NCBI GenBank assembly: GCA_029243025.1
Contig: JAQWSU010000006.1
Span: forward strand, 1-64,000
DNA: 64,000 bases
Source: Pirellulaceae bacterium
GTDB lineage: Bacteria; Planctomycetota; Planctomycetia; Pirellulales; Pirellulaceae
Reading direction: 5' to 3'
Position 1 is the first letter of the stretch. The number at the start of each line of letters is the position of its first letter. The position numbers and the translations under genes were made by a program. Of the stretch, positions 44,188 to 52,601 are shown piece after piece. The notes beneath the pieces are model-generated. The model was not told where the DNA came from and made no database searches. It saw nothing but the letters and a program-made list of their open reading frames with translations.

Positions 44188-44748
44188 ATGGCCCGCAAAA
44201 TCATTGCACTTTCCACCCTTTTCGCCCTCACTTTCGCTATTTTCGCAGCTGACGCGTCAGCCGGCTGTGGCGGTCGTCGCCGTAGCTACCACCATCACCA
44301 CAATTACGTCCGCCCGATAAGGTTCGTTCAGCCCATCCTGCACCATCATGTGACTCCCCCACAAGTTGCGATTGCACCCCCCATCGTTGCTCCAGAGCCT
44401 CAATTTCCCGTAGTCCCTTCCGGATCGACAATCACGATCCCCGCCAACTTCCTTGGCAATCAACCCGGCAGCGTCTTGATGGTCTTCAACAACATCAAAC
44501 TACCGGTGAGAATCAACAATTGGACCATGACAGGAGTGACCGTCACTCTGCCACCAATGGCGATCAAAGAAGCGGTTTTAATTCGCCTAGATGTGTTATT
44601 GCCGCAGGGTCAGTTAGGACGCACACAGAAGATTCGTGTCACAGCGCCCGCACCCGTGGTATTACACCCAACGGCTCCGATTTCACCGTTGCCAACCAAC
44701 CCTGCTCTCCAGGCACAAAATCAAGCCGCAGCAATTTTGGGTGGCTAA
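44188..44748 (+). CDS. secreted IPT/TIG-like protein C
   Basis: 186 aa; AAGGAG before ATG. Signal peptide (MARKIIALSTLFALTFAIFAADASAG) then CGGRRRSYHHHHN, a histidine patch. The domain (residues about 78-155) is very close to that of protein B: GSTITIPANFLGNQPGSVLMVFNNI, WTMTGVTVTLPPMAIKEA, RLDVLLPQGQLGRTQK. The stretch PTAPISPLPTNPAL also matches B (STRPASPLPTMPAI), so B and C are recent paralogs; C lacks the long Pro-rich tail. Histidines could bind metal. Separated from B by 5.7 kb holding the kinase, sigma, ThuA and rhaA genes. Has its own terminator. Confidence 0.82.
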   Translation: MARKIIALSTLFALTFAIFAADASAGCGGRRRSYHHHHNYVRPIRFVQPILHHHVTPPQVAIAPPIVAPEPQFPVVPSGSTITIPANFLGNQPGSVLMVFNNIKLPVRINNWTMTGVTVTLPPMAIKEAVLIRLDVLLPQGQLGRTQKIRVTAPAPVVLHPTAPISPLPTNPALQAQNQAAAILGG

Positions 44749-44791
44749 TCAACGGGTCAACGTGACGACCTAATTCGCACCGCTTAGCCAG

Positions 44792-44822
44792 CCGGAATCC
44801 GAAAGGATTCCGGTTTTTTTTT
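44792..44822 (+). terminator. rho-independent terminator after protein C
   Basis: Stem ccggaatcc / ggattccgg with tetraloop gaaa, followed by nine T. A textbook intrinsic terminator 43 bp after the stop. Confidence 0.95.
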
Positions 44823-44844
44823 CACCGATGAGATCTGGAGAAAC

Positions 44845-44869
44845 GCCCCCGAGGCGTAACATCGGGGGC
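44845..44869 (+). promoter_or_regulatory. second hairpin in the protease leader
   Basis: Stem gcccccga / tcgggggc around a nine-base loop, followed by tccttttcg. It lies 22 bp past the terminator and 61 bp ahead of the protease ATG. It may be a weaker back-up terminator or a leader structure; nothing decides between these. Confidence 0.4.
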
Positions 44870-44930
44870 TCCTTTTCGCTCTTGATCCTATGGCTTCCCT
44901 CTCCATCTCTCAATCAAGGAGTGCACACCG

Positions 44931-46652
44931 ATGTTCACCTCCCCCACCCTCGCATCCCCGCAGCGGAACATTATCTTGGCCATGTTGCTCGTCATGACCA
45001 CTTCGACGGCTGCCATCGCCAACAGTCAGGTTTACCAACAATTGCTTAAGTCTTCGGCAATGATCGTTGCCGGCGACCGTTTTGGCAGCGGCGCGTTAGT
45101 GGACGCAGAACATCGACTGGTTTTCACCAACTATCACGTTGTGGGTGAAATGGACGACGTCCGGGTAGTCTTTCCACAGCATCAGAACGGCAAACTCCGA
45201 GCGGATCGACACGGCAGCATTCGCGAGCTTGACAGCATCAGCTTCGCGGGCAAGGTGGTAGCTCGTGACCTTCGCCGCGATCTCGTCTTAATCGAAGTTG
45301 AATCCATTCCAGCCGGCACCGTCGAGATTCCACTCGCCGCAGAGAGTGTTTCGCCGGGAGAGCGCGTACATTCGATAGGGAATCCAAGCGCAAGCAGCGC
45401 CATGTGGGTCTATACATCCGGGACGGTTCGGCAGGTCTATCATAAGCAGTATCAATTGGATGATTCTCAACAAGTGGATGCGCAAGTTGTTGAAACCCAA
45501 GCTCCCATCAACCAAGGTGACAGCGGAGGTCCGGTCGTAAACAACAACAATGAATTGGTTGCAATCGTGTCCGCCACCTCGAATGACAGCAGCTTGGTCA
45601 GTGTTTGCATTAACGTGAACGAACTCAAATCGTTGCTGAACGGCGAAAACAGCACGATTGATCTCCCGGTCAAGAGCATGCTGGACGAACTCAATCTGAA
45701 TTACGAACTCAAATCGACTGGAGATTTCACTGTCGATGTGCCCGCAAATGACGGCGACTTTGTTCGCGTTGAGATCGATGCCGAGACGCACCTGTTCGAC
45801 GGGCGTAGGATTCGCCAAATCCGTGCGCTCCTCAAGAGTTTTGAAAACGATATGCCTGCTTCGCTGCTGAGCGATTTAATGATCGACAACAGTCAACGCA
45901 AGTTCGGCAACTGGGAAGTCTGGCCGCTCAAAGACGAACAACGCGTTTATTTTCGAGTCGATCTTGATCGGGATACCAATATCGACAACGTGAAATCGAT
46001 GATACGGGGCGTGGCGTTGGTGACACAAGCGATGCGCAACCAACTCACCACCGCCAACCAAAAAGCACAATCGGATACAAGGCCCGCGGAACTCATGGGA
46101 ACCTGGGTCGCTAGTCGATTGAATTCGAGCGGTACCAAAGTCGCCTACGCCGTATCGCTGAACCGAGACGGATCCTACCACTGGTATGTAAGTGACGGTG
46201 GTGACAAGCCACTCCTAGAAGATCGTGGCAAGTTCAGCATCAACGACCAAACAGTGACGTTCAAGAACGAGCAAGAAGCGTTCTCAGCCAAGCTCAGAAT
46301 CGTCAATCAAAATCAGATTGCGTACGAATCGAAAAGTCTTCAGTTCACGATGAACCGTTATGTCGGTCCTGCAACCGCTCCAGATTTGAGCGGCCGATGG
46401 GCGACGATCATCCAAGTGGCCAATGGCAATTCGGTCAGCTACACACTCGAATTAAAAGCGGAAACATTGACCTGGACCATCCAGTCGGAAAACCAGGATC
46501 CGATTATCATCTCGGGGCCCTATCAACTCGAAGGCGACAAACTAACCTATTCGACAGACGGCAACTCATTCGTCGCCGACGTGTCGCTCCAAGACAGTGA
46601 GACGCTGATTTACAAAGACCCGACCAACTCACTCTTCCTGAAGCGAACTTAG
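44931..46652 (+). CDS. secreted trypsin-like serine protease with two C-terminal beta repeats
   Basis: 573 aa. Signal peptide around residues 13-30; AAGGAG before ATG. The first 240 residues are an S1C (DegP-like) protease: FGSGALVDAEHRLVFTNYHVV (H69), ARDLRRDLVLIEV (D117), QAPINQGDSGGPV (S198). No PDZ domain follows. A linker domain (240-380) comes next, then two similar modules: ELMGTWVASRL...GSYHWYVSDGG...GKFSINDQTVTF and DLSGRWATIIQ...LTWTIQSENQDP...YQLEGDKLTYS. These resemble lipocalin-like TIGR03066/67 modules, by eye. Likely processes or surveys envelope proteins. It follows protein C and may act on that family (inference). Confidence 0.9.
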   Translation: MFTSPTLASPQRNIILAMLLVMTTSTAAIANSQVYQQLLKSSAMIVAGDRFGSGALVDAEHRLVFTNYHVVGEMDDVRVVFPQHQNGKLRADRHGSIRELDSISFAGKVVARDLRRDLVLIEVESIPAGTVEIPLAAESVSPGERVHSIGNPSASSAMWVYTSGTVRQVYHKQYQLDDSQQVDAQVVETQAPINQGDSGGPVVNNNNELVAIVSATSNDSSLVSVCINVNELKSLLNGENSTIDLPVKSMLDELNLNYELKSTGDFTVDVPANDGDFVRVEIDAETHLFDGRRIRQIRALLKSFENDMPASLLSDLMIDNSQRKFGNWEVWPLKDEQRVYFRVDLDRDTNIDNVKSMIRGVALVTQAMRNQLTTANQKAQSDTRPAELMGTWVASRLNSSGTKVAYAVSLNRDGSYHWYVSDGGDKPLLEDRGKFSINDQTVTFKNEQEAFSAKLRIVNQNQIAYESKSLQFTMNRYVGPATAPDLSGRWATIIQVANGNSVSYTLELKAETLTWTIQSENQDPIIISGPYQLEGDKLTYSTDGNSFVADVSLQDSETLIYKDPTNSLFLKRT

Positions 46653-46752
46653 AGGCAAACCAATCGGCGCAAACAACTGTAGTCGCATCCAGGAAGCGAC
46701 CACCGTTCCGCCGTCGGCAACACCACCCCGCAAAGAAGGTCAGGAAGAAAGG

Positions 46753-47694
46753 TTATTTCGATAGCTTCGAGTAACGCTCAAACGCTTCGGCCACTTTCCC
46801 CGACTTCACATCTCCGGGATGTAACAACACACGATAGTAAAACGTCATCGACTCACCCGGCTCTAGCGTATGAGCAGCATCGATCGAGTTATCACCCTTG
46901 AAGTGATGTTCTCCGAATACATTGGCGGCAAAGAGACCATAGGTGCGAACGTGCCAGTAGGTCGGGTAACGAAAGCTTTGGGGATGATTTAGGATTGCAA
47001 CTCCGACAACTTCATCCTCAACCGGACCATAATAGTCAACCCAAGCAGCGGGTTTGCCCCAGGCACCCTTGTCTTCTTGACCTTCGCTGTTAACAATTTT
47101 CCCACCCTCGCCTCGCTCGACTCGCATCGATCCGGCAACACGGACACCAAACGAACCTTCTTTCGTGTCCCCAAACGTCACGGGCTTGTCGGTAGCCGTC
47201 AGCTTGATGTCAAAATCAATATATTTTGAATCCCCTTCGACACCGAAGGTCAGTTTACGAACATCATGACAGATCACTTCACCGTGTCGATCAATCCAGT
47301 CATTTTTCGTTTCGATAACCGCCGTCTCACCACCTTTGACGGTTGAGAATTCGCGATGAGCGATCGTACCACATTGGTCACGACCCTCCGCCCAGAAGTC
47401 AGAATCATTGACCTCGCCATGAGTGAACCAAAACGAACGGTGATGAACGTGGTCTTCCTTTTCGTCGGCCGTCGCTTCGCGCATTGGAAAGCCGCGTGTT
47501 ACGGACTTTCCCTTCGGTCCGATCACAGGCCACAAGATCGGTTTCGCGCCTGACTTGACTAGATATTCGGTAAACATTTCACCGTCGAGATTGACGGTAA
47601 CCTTTTCGGGATGTTGTTCCACCGTGAACCGATCGGCGAACGTTGTTGAAACCAAGAGTGCCACAACAAGAACGGCTGCTCCGTAGCGCATCAT
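46753..47694 (-). CDS. secreted DUF6807/PmoA-family protein
   Basis: 313 aa with signal peptide (MMRYGAAVLVVALLVSTTFAD); GAGGAG ahead of ATG. Blocks FTEYLVKSGAKPILWPVIGPKGKSVTRGFPM, DHVHHRSFWFTHGEVN with three histidines, and HPQSFRYPTYWHVRTYGLFAANVFG are typical of the DUF6807 ('methane oxygenase PmoA') family. The family name is misleading: it is not a methane monooxygenase subunit. The conserved His/Asp cluster suggests a metal or sugar site. Members are frequent beside carbohydrate enzymes and Gfo/Idh/MocA oxidoreductases in planctomycetes. Divergent from the efflux genes. Confidence 0.88.
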   Translation of the reverse strand: MMRYGAAVLVVALLVSTTFADRFTVEQHPEKVTVNLDGEMFTEYLVKSGAKPILWPVIGPKGKSVTRGFPMREATADEKEDHVHHRSFWFTHGEVNDSDFWAEGRDQCGTIAHREFSTVKGGETAVIETKNDWIDRHGEVICHDVRKLTFGVEGDSKYIDFDIKLTATDKPVTFGDTKEGSFGVRVAGSMRVERGEGGKIVNSEGQEDKGAWGKPAAWVDYYGPVEDEVVGVAILNHPQSFRYPTYWHVRTYGLFAANVFGEHHFKGDNSIDAAHTLEPGESMTFYYRVLLHPGDVKSGKVAEAFERYSKLSK

Positions 47695-48075
47695 TGAATA
47701 ACTCCTCTGCTGGGAAGCCTAAGTTTTACTGTTTATGAAAACGTGTTGAGTTTAGCAACCTTTGCAGCCCAATGTGAAAAATTCGAGCTATACGGAGCCC
47801 AGTTTTTTCGCCAAAAAACAAATCTCCGCCTCAAATTGTAGGCTCCAACGGGTCGCCAAAATAGGGCTTTCGACCTCCTCTCACTCGTCGGCGAATGAAA
47901 CCAAGCCGTTCGGGCAAACTGTGCGGCCAAAATCAAGAAAGGTTAACCCGATCAGCAACCTGCAACTGGCTTCAATTGTAGATTCGAGCTGTTATGATAC
48001 GTAAGCAAGTCCACCGCCCGTTCGTGGACGAGTTTTTACAGTTGAACGCTACCCCCAGATTTTCATCTCTCCTCT
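47695..48075. other. 381-bp divergent control region
   Basis: Between the minus-strand DUF6807 gene and the plus-strand efflux operon. No coding frame with support. It must contain both promoters; I could not pick a repeated element or hairpin of interest. Confidence 0.5.
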
Positions 48076-49308
48076 ATGGCCGTCAAACCCTCCATCTGCG
48101 CTGTCCTGTTAATCATTCTTGCCGGGACAAGTTGTTATCGGGATGAGACGGCCGACAATTCGGGTTCGACAGAGGCAAGCAAGGAGCCGTTAATTTTCAC
48201 CGCCGAAATCGAACAGGTTTCTCAGCGCAGTTGGCCCATCGTCGTTCGCTCTCAAGGCAGTCTAATTGCCGACGAAGTATCAACCATCGGAGCCAAAGTT
48301 TCGGGTCGAGTTGCGATCACTTCCGTGGATCTTGGTTCTCGAGTCAAGAAGAACGAGGAACTTGTCCACTTGGAGCTAACAGATTTTGAGCTCCAGGTTC
48401 AGCAGGCTGAAGCTGAATTAGCAGAGGCTTGCGCGAAAGTCGGTTTGCAGCCAAACGACCCAATGGAGAAACTCGATCCACAAGCAGTACCGACGGTGAT
48501 GGTTGCCAAGGCGATTTGGGACGAAGCCCAAGAAGCGCTAGCTCGCATGAAGCGACTTCAGACCTCCCGAGCCATCTCGGCATCAGAATTTAATAAACAA
48601 GAATCAGCCGAGCGAGTCGCAGACGCGAATTATCAATCGGCGTTACAAAGCGTCGACGAACAGCTAGCCATCATTCGAGTCCGTCGTGCGGCACTGGCAA
48701 TGACTCGCCAAAATCGAGAGGACGCCATCATCCGCGCACCTTTTGATGGTGTCGTGCAGCGACGTCATGTATCCGCCGGAGCCATTGTCCGCGGAGGTGA
48801 TCCGCTCGTAACACTGGTTCGAACAAATCCTTTACGATTTCGCGGCCGAGTGCCAGAACTCAAAGCAAACTCCGTGCAACTCGGCCAGTCGCTAAGAATC
48901 TCTGTGGCGGGAGTCCGCGAACTCATTCACTCCGTTGTCAAACGCACGAGCCCCAGCCTGGATGAATCAAATCGATCGTTGATGATTGAGGGCGACCTGG
49001 ATAATACCGACGGCAAGCTTCGTTCTGGCCTGTTTGCAGAAGCAGATATTGTTGTCGACTCAGAGGCGACAACCGTTGCCGTACCAGCTTCCGCCGTCGG
49101 TGAGTTTGCTGGGGTCAATCGCGTCTGGGTGGTCACGGAGGGAATCGCTGCTCAACAACAGGTGAAGATCGGACGTCGGTCCGACAAACAGTTGGAGATT
49201 CTGACGGGACTCCGTACTAATCAGTGGATTGTCACCGACTTTAACCAAGGATTGGCGGGGCGCGTCGAAACGCCCAAAACCCACCAACTGACTGTAACTC
49301 ACCCCTAG
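48076..49308 (+). CDS. RND efflux periplasmic adaptor lipoprotein
   Basis: 410 aa. Lipobox LAGTSC (C20). HlyD/AcrA-type order: beta-barrel start VVRSQGSLIADEVSTIGAKVSGRV (lipoyl half 1), coiled-coil hairpin about 110-215, lipoyl half 2 with AIIRAPFDGVVQRRHVSAGAIVRGGDPLVTL, then barrel and membrane-proximal parts (VAVPASAVGEFAGVNRVWVV). Links the RND pump to an outer-membrane channel. The pump gene starts 71 bp downstream. No TolC-type gene is in the window. Substrate unknown. Confidence 0.93.
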   Translation: MAVKPSICAVLLIILAGTSCYRDETADNSGSTEASKEPLIFTAEIEQVSQRSWPIVVRSQGSLIADEVSTIGAKVSGRVAITSVDLGSRVKKNEELVHLELTDFELQVQQAEAELAEACAKVGLQPNDPMEKLDPQAVPTVMVAKAIWDEAQEALARMKRLQTSRAISASEFNKQESAERVADANYQSALQSVDEQLAIIRVRRAALAMTRQNREDAIIRAPFDGVVQRRHVSAGAIVRGGDPLVTLVRTNPLRFRGRVPELKANSVQLGQSLRISVAGVRELIHSVVKRTSPSLDESNRSLMIEGDLDNTDGKLRSGLFAEADIVVDSEATTVAVPASAVGEFAGVNRVWVVTEGIAAQQQVKIGRRSDKQLEILTGLRTNQWIVTDFNQGLAGRVETPKTHQLTVTHP

Positions 49309-49379
49309 CGTATTGGATTGTGCCGCACCGGTTGCCGATGCCACGCACTTCGCCCTATGCCAATTGAGGACCGAATTCC

Positions 49380-52300
49380 TTGCAGTGGCTTGCTGAAATC
49401 TGCGTTCGACGGCCCGTATTTGCGGTGATGTTGGTGGCAGCTCTGGTGGTTGCCGGAATCATTGCCTACACCCAAATGGGCGTGGCACGATATCCCAACA
49501 TCGACATGCCAGCGCTGTTCATCTACACGCGCCACCCGGGTGCGTCTCCCAGCGAAATCGAATCGGAGATCTCCCAGCCCCTCGAAGATGCTGTGGCAAC
49601 CGTCGAAGGCGTCGACGAACTGCGTTCGATTTCGTTCGAGGGAGCATCCATTGTCATCCTCAATCTGGATCTCAACCGCAATGTTGACTTAGCCGCTCAG
49701 GATGCTCGTGACGCGATTGGTCGTGACATTGACGAATTGCCGTTTGGAACGGAACCGCCACAGATCGGCAAACGAGATCTCGATTCATCCCCTGTCATGA
49801 CGATCGCGATTTCCGGCCCGCGTGACGGCCGGGAACTCTATGTCTTGGCTGATCGTTATGTCAAACAAGTCATCGAATCTGCCGAAGGCGTGGGTGAAGT
49901 CACCATTCGCGGCGCGATGGATCGGGCCGTGCAAGTGCGAATTGATGCACGGCGACTGGCCGCATATGGCCTGTCGATCGTCGAAGTACGTGAAGCGCTC
50001 GCTCGGCAAAACACCGAAATTCCCGGTGGACTCATGCAAACGCCAACTCAGGAATTCACGCTTCGCACTATGGGACGAGTCGACAAAGCTCGTGATTTCA
50101 ACGATTTAGTCGTGGCCACTATTGATGGCCACCCCATTCGACTGAGTGACCTGGGCGAAGCCATCGACGGACAGAAGGAATTGAGGAATAAAGCAAGACT
50201 CAATGACGTGCCTGCTGTTGTACTCTTTGTGCAACGTCAGTCCGGTGCGAATACGGTCGACGTGATTCAAGAAGTCAAAACGCGGCTGGAGCGATCGCGT
50301 GAATTGCTACCACCCGACGTGAGCGTCTCGGTGCTACAAGATCAGTCAGGCTACATTGTTGCCGCGATGCACGAAGTGCAAAAGCATCTCATTTCCGGTA
50401 GCGTCTTGGCCAGCTTAGTCGTCCTGCTTTTCATGCGTTCATGGCAATCAGCACTGATTGCAGCGATTGCGATCCCCACTTCCATCATCGCCACCTTCGC
50501 AATCATGCGACCGTTAGGATTTACGCTGAACAACGTCACAATGCTTGCGCTTGTCCTGATGGTCGGTGTTGTAATTGATGATGCAGTAATCGTCCTGGAA
50601 AACGTCTTTCGTTACATTGAAGAGGAAGGTCTGAACCCGTTTGAAGCAGCCATTCGTGGCACACGCGAAATCGGACTGGCGGTTTTAGCGACAACGTTTT
50701 CCCTAGTCATTGTCTTTTTGCCCGTGTCGTTCCTTGACAGCGTCACAGGGAGATTGCTGTTCCAGTTCGGTATCACCGCAACAATCGCCGTCTTGATTTC
50801 CATGCTGATCAGCTTTTCACTGACGCCGATGATGTGCAGTCGACTGCTGCGCCAACGTCACTCCGACTCCCCCATTCCTCAATCGCGCAGTGGTATCTAT
50901 CAATATATCGAGTCGGGATATCTCATCTGTCTGCGTTGGGCCATGCAACATCGCTGGCTGGTGGCTTGCATTTCGCTAATTACGATCGCCGCCAACTACC
51001 CGCTTTATCATCTCGTCAAACAAGATTACATCCCTTCCAACGTTGACGAGTCAGAGTTTGAAATCCGGTTGACGGCCGATGAAGGCACGGGCATGCAATC
51101 AATGGACAAGGCCACCTTGGCCATTGAAAACCAATTGAAAAATATTGATGGTATTGAATACATGCTGACCTCCGTTGGCGGTCGTGGCGCAGTCAATCGA
51201 TCCGAAATATTTATCCGACTGGTTGATATCTCAAATCGTTCTTTTTCAATTCCGCGTTTGGTACGCGACACCTTGCGGGGCAACCCGCGTGCGGCCTGGG
51301 AAGGTAACTTCAGCCAGCAAGAGAAAATGCAAGAGGTTCGCGACATCCTCAATCAGTTTCCGGATTTGCGTGGTTCCGTACGCAACCTGACGTCATTTCG
51401 ACAAGGACCTCCCGTTGATATCGATTTTTCAATCACTGGACCGAGCTTGGATGGACTTCATGACTACGGAAACCGATTACTGACTGAAGCCAAAACCATC
51501 CCAGGTATCGTCGATGCAGATCTGACACTGAAGATGAACAAACCTGAACTCCTGGTGCACATCAATCGTGAACGGGCAGCCGCCTTGGGGGTCGATGTTC
51601 AAGAAATTGCTGAGACATTAAGAATCTGTGTGGGGGGGGACGAGCATGTATCAAGATACCGCGATGACCTGGCCGACGACGCCTATGATGTCGAATTGAG
51701 ACTGGTTGGAATTGACCGTAGTAACACCGATGCCATTTCACAACTTTATGTGCGAACGAAAAACAGCACCACTCAACAGAACACGATTCAACAGGCGGGG
51801 AGTCAACATACTCGACTAGATAATGTCGTCAACTTTGAATACGGCGAAGCCGCATCACGGATCGATCGACTCGATCATGAACGCATGGTTGCCATCCGGG
51901 CGAATATCGCACCCGGATTTGCGTTGAAGGATCGGATTGAAGCACTTAACGAAGCGGTGGAAAGAGTGAATCTACCGGAGGGTTACAACACCTCAGTTCG
52001 AGGTCGTGGTCGCGAACTGGAGCGAACCTTGAATGAATTCGGCTGGACCTTTCTGATGTCATTCATTTTCATGTACATCGTCTTGGCCGCTCAGTTCGAA
52101 CATTTTATCCATCCGATTACCATCCTGATCTCACTGCCACTGGCCGTACCATTTGGCCTCTTTAGTCTGTGGATGGGCGGTGAAACACTTAACCTTTATT
52201 CTGCGCTGGGAATTCTCGTCTTGTTCGGCGTCGTCAAGAAAGCATCAATTTTGCAGGTCGACCACACCAATCAACTAAGAGAACAAGGGATGCCACGTGA

Positions 52301-52550
52301 CGCCGCCATCATGTTGGCAAATCGCGATCGGTTGCGGCCTATCTTGATGACCACATTCTCCTTTGTCGCTGGCATGTTCCCGTTGCTGATTGGCGTTGGT
52401 CCCGGTGCCGAAGAACGTCGCTCGATTGCCGTTCTCGCCGTGGGTGGACAGACTTTGTCGCTCTTGCTGACACTACTCGCCATCCCCGTGACTTACTCGT
52501 TGCTGGATGACCTCTGGGCGGGACGCTTCAAACAACAAAGCGACGAATGA
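49380..52550 (+). CDS. RND efflux pump permease (AcrB/HAE family)
   Basis: 1056 aa, full length, twelve membrane helices with two large periplasmic loops. A TTG start at 49380 is preferred: GAGGA lies upstream, and CVRRPVFAVMLVAALVV right after it is the conserved first helix. Proton-relay residues are kept: VGVVIDDAVIVLENV (two Asp, matching D407/D408 of AcrB) and GVVKKASILQVDH (Lys matching K940). FSLTPMMCSRLL, SFIFMYIVLAAQFEHFIHPI and RLRPILMTTFSFVAGMFPL are family blocks. Works with the adaptor gene just upstream. HAE-type (drug/organic) rather than metal-type by the DDA motif context. Confidence 0.94.
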   Translation: MQWLAEICVRRPVFAVMLVAALVVAGIIAYTQMGVARYPNIDMPALFIYTRHPGASPSEIESEISQPLEDAVATVEGVDELRSISFEGASIVILNLDLNRNVDLAAQDARDAIGRDIDELPFGTEPPQIGKRDLDSSPVMTIAISGPRDGRELYVLADRYVKQVIESAEGVGEVTIRGAMDRAVQVRIDARRLAAYGLSIVEVREALARQNTEIPGGLMQTPTQEFTLRTMGRVDKARDFNDLVVATIDGHPIRLSDLGEAIDGQKELRNKARLNDVPAVVLFVQRQSGANTVDVIQEVKTRLERSRELLPPDVSVSVLQDQSGYIVAAMHEVQKHLISGSVLASLVVLLFMRSWQSALIAAIAIPTSIIATFAIMRPLGFTLNNVTMLALVLMVGVVIDDAVIVLENVFRYIEEEGLNPFEAAIRGTREIGLAVLATTFSLVIVFLPVSFLDSVTGRLLFQFGITATIAVLISMLISFSLTPMMCSRLLRQRHSDSPIPQSRSGIYQYIESGYLICLRWAMQHRWLVACISLITIAANYPLYHLVKQDYIPSNVDESEFEIRLTADEGTGMQSMDKATLAIENQLKNIDGIEYMLTSVGGRGAVNRSEIFIRLVDISNRSFSIPRLVRDTLRGNPRAAWEGNFSQQEKMQEVRDILNQFPDLRGSVRNLTSFRQGPPVDIDFSITGPSLDGLHDYGNRLLTEAKTIPGIVDADLTLKMNKPELLVHINRERAAALGVDVQEIAETLRICVGGDEHVSRYRDDLADDAYDVELRLVGIDRSNTDAISQLYVRTKNSTTQQNTIQQAGSQHTRLDNVVNFEYGEAASRIDRLDHERMVAIRANIAPGFALKDRIEALNEAVERVNLPEGYNTSVRGRGRELERTLNEFGWTFLMSFIFMYIVLAAQFEHFIHPITILISLPLAVPFGLFSLWMGGETLNLYSALGILVLFGVVKKASILQVDHTNQLREQGMPRDAAIMLANRDRLRPILMTTFSFVAGMFPLLIGVGPGAEERRSIAVLAVGGQTLSLLLTLLAIPVTYSLLDDLWAGRFKQQSDE

Positions 52551-52601
52551 GCCATCCAGGGACCGATTGCTCCCGTCGAAATCGAAGCGACTCATTTCCA
52601 G

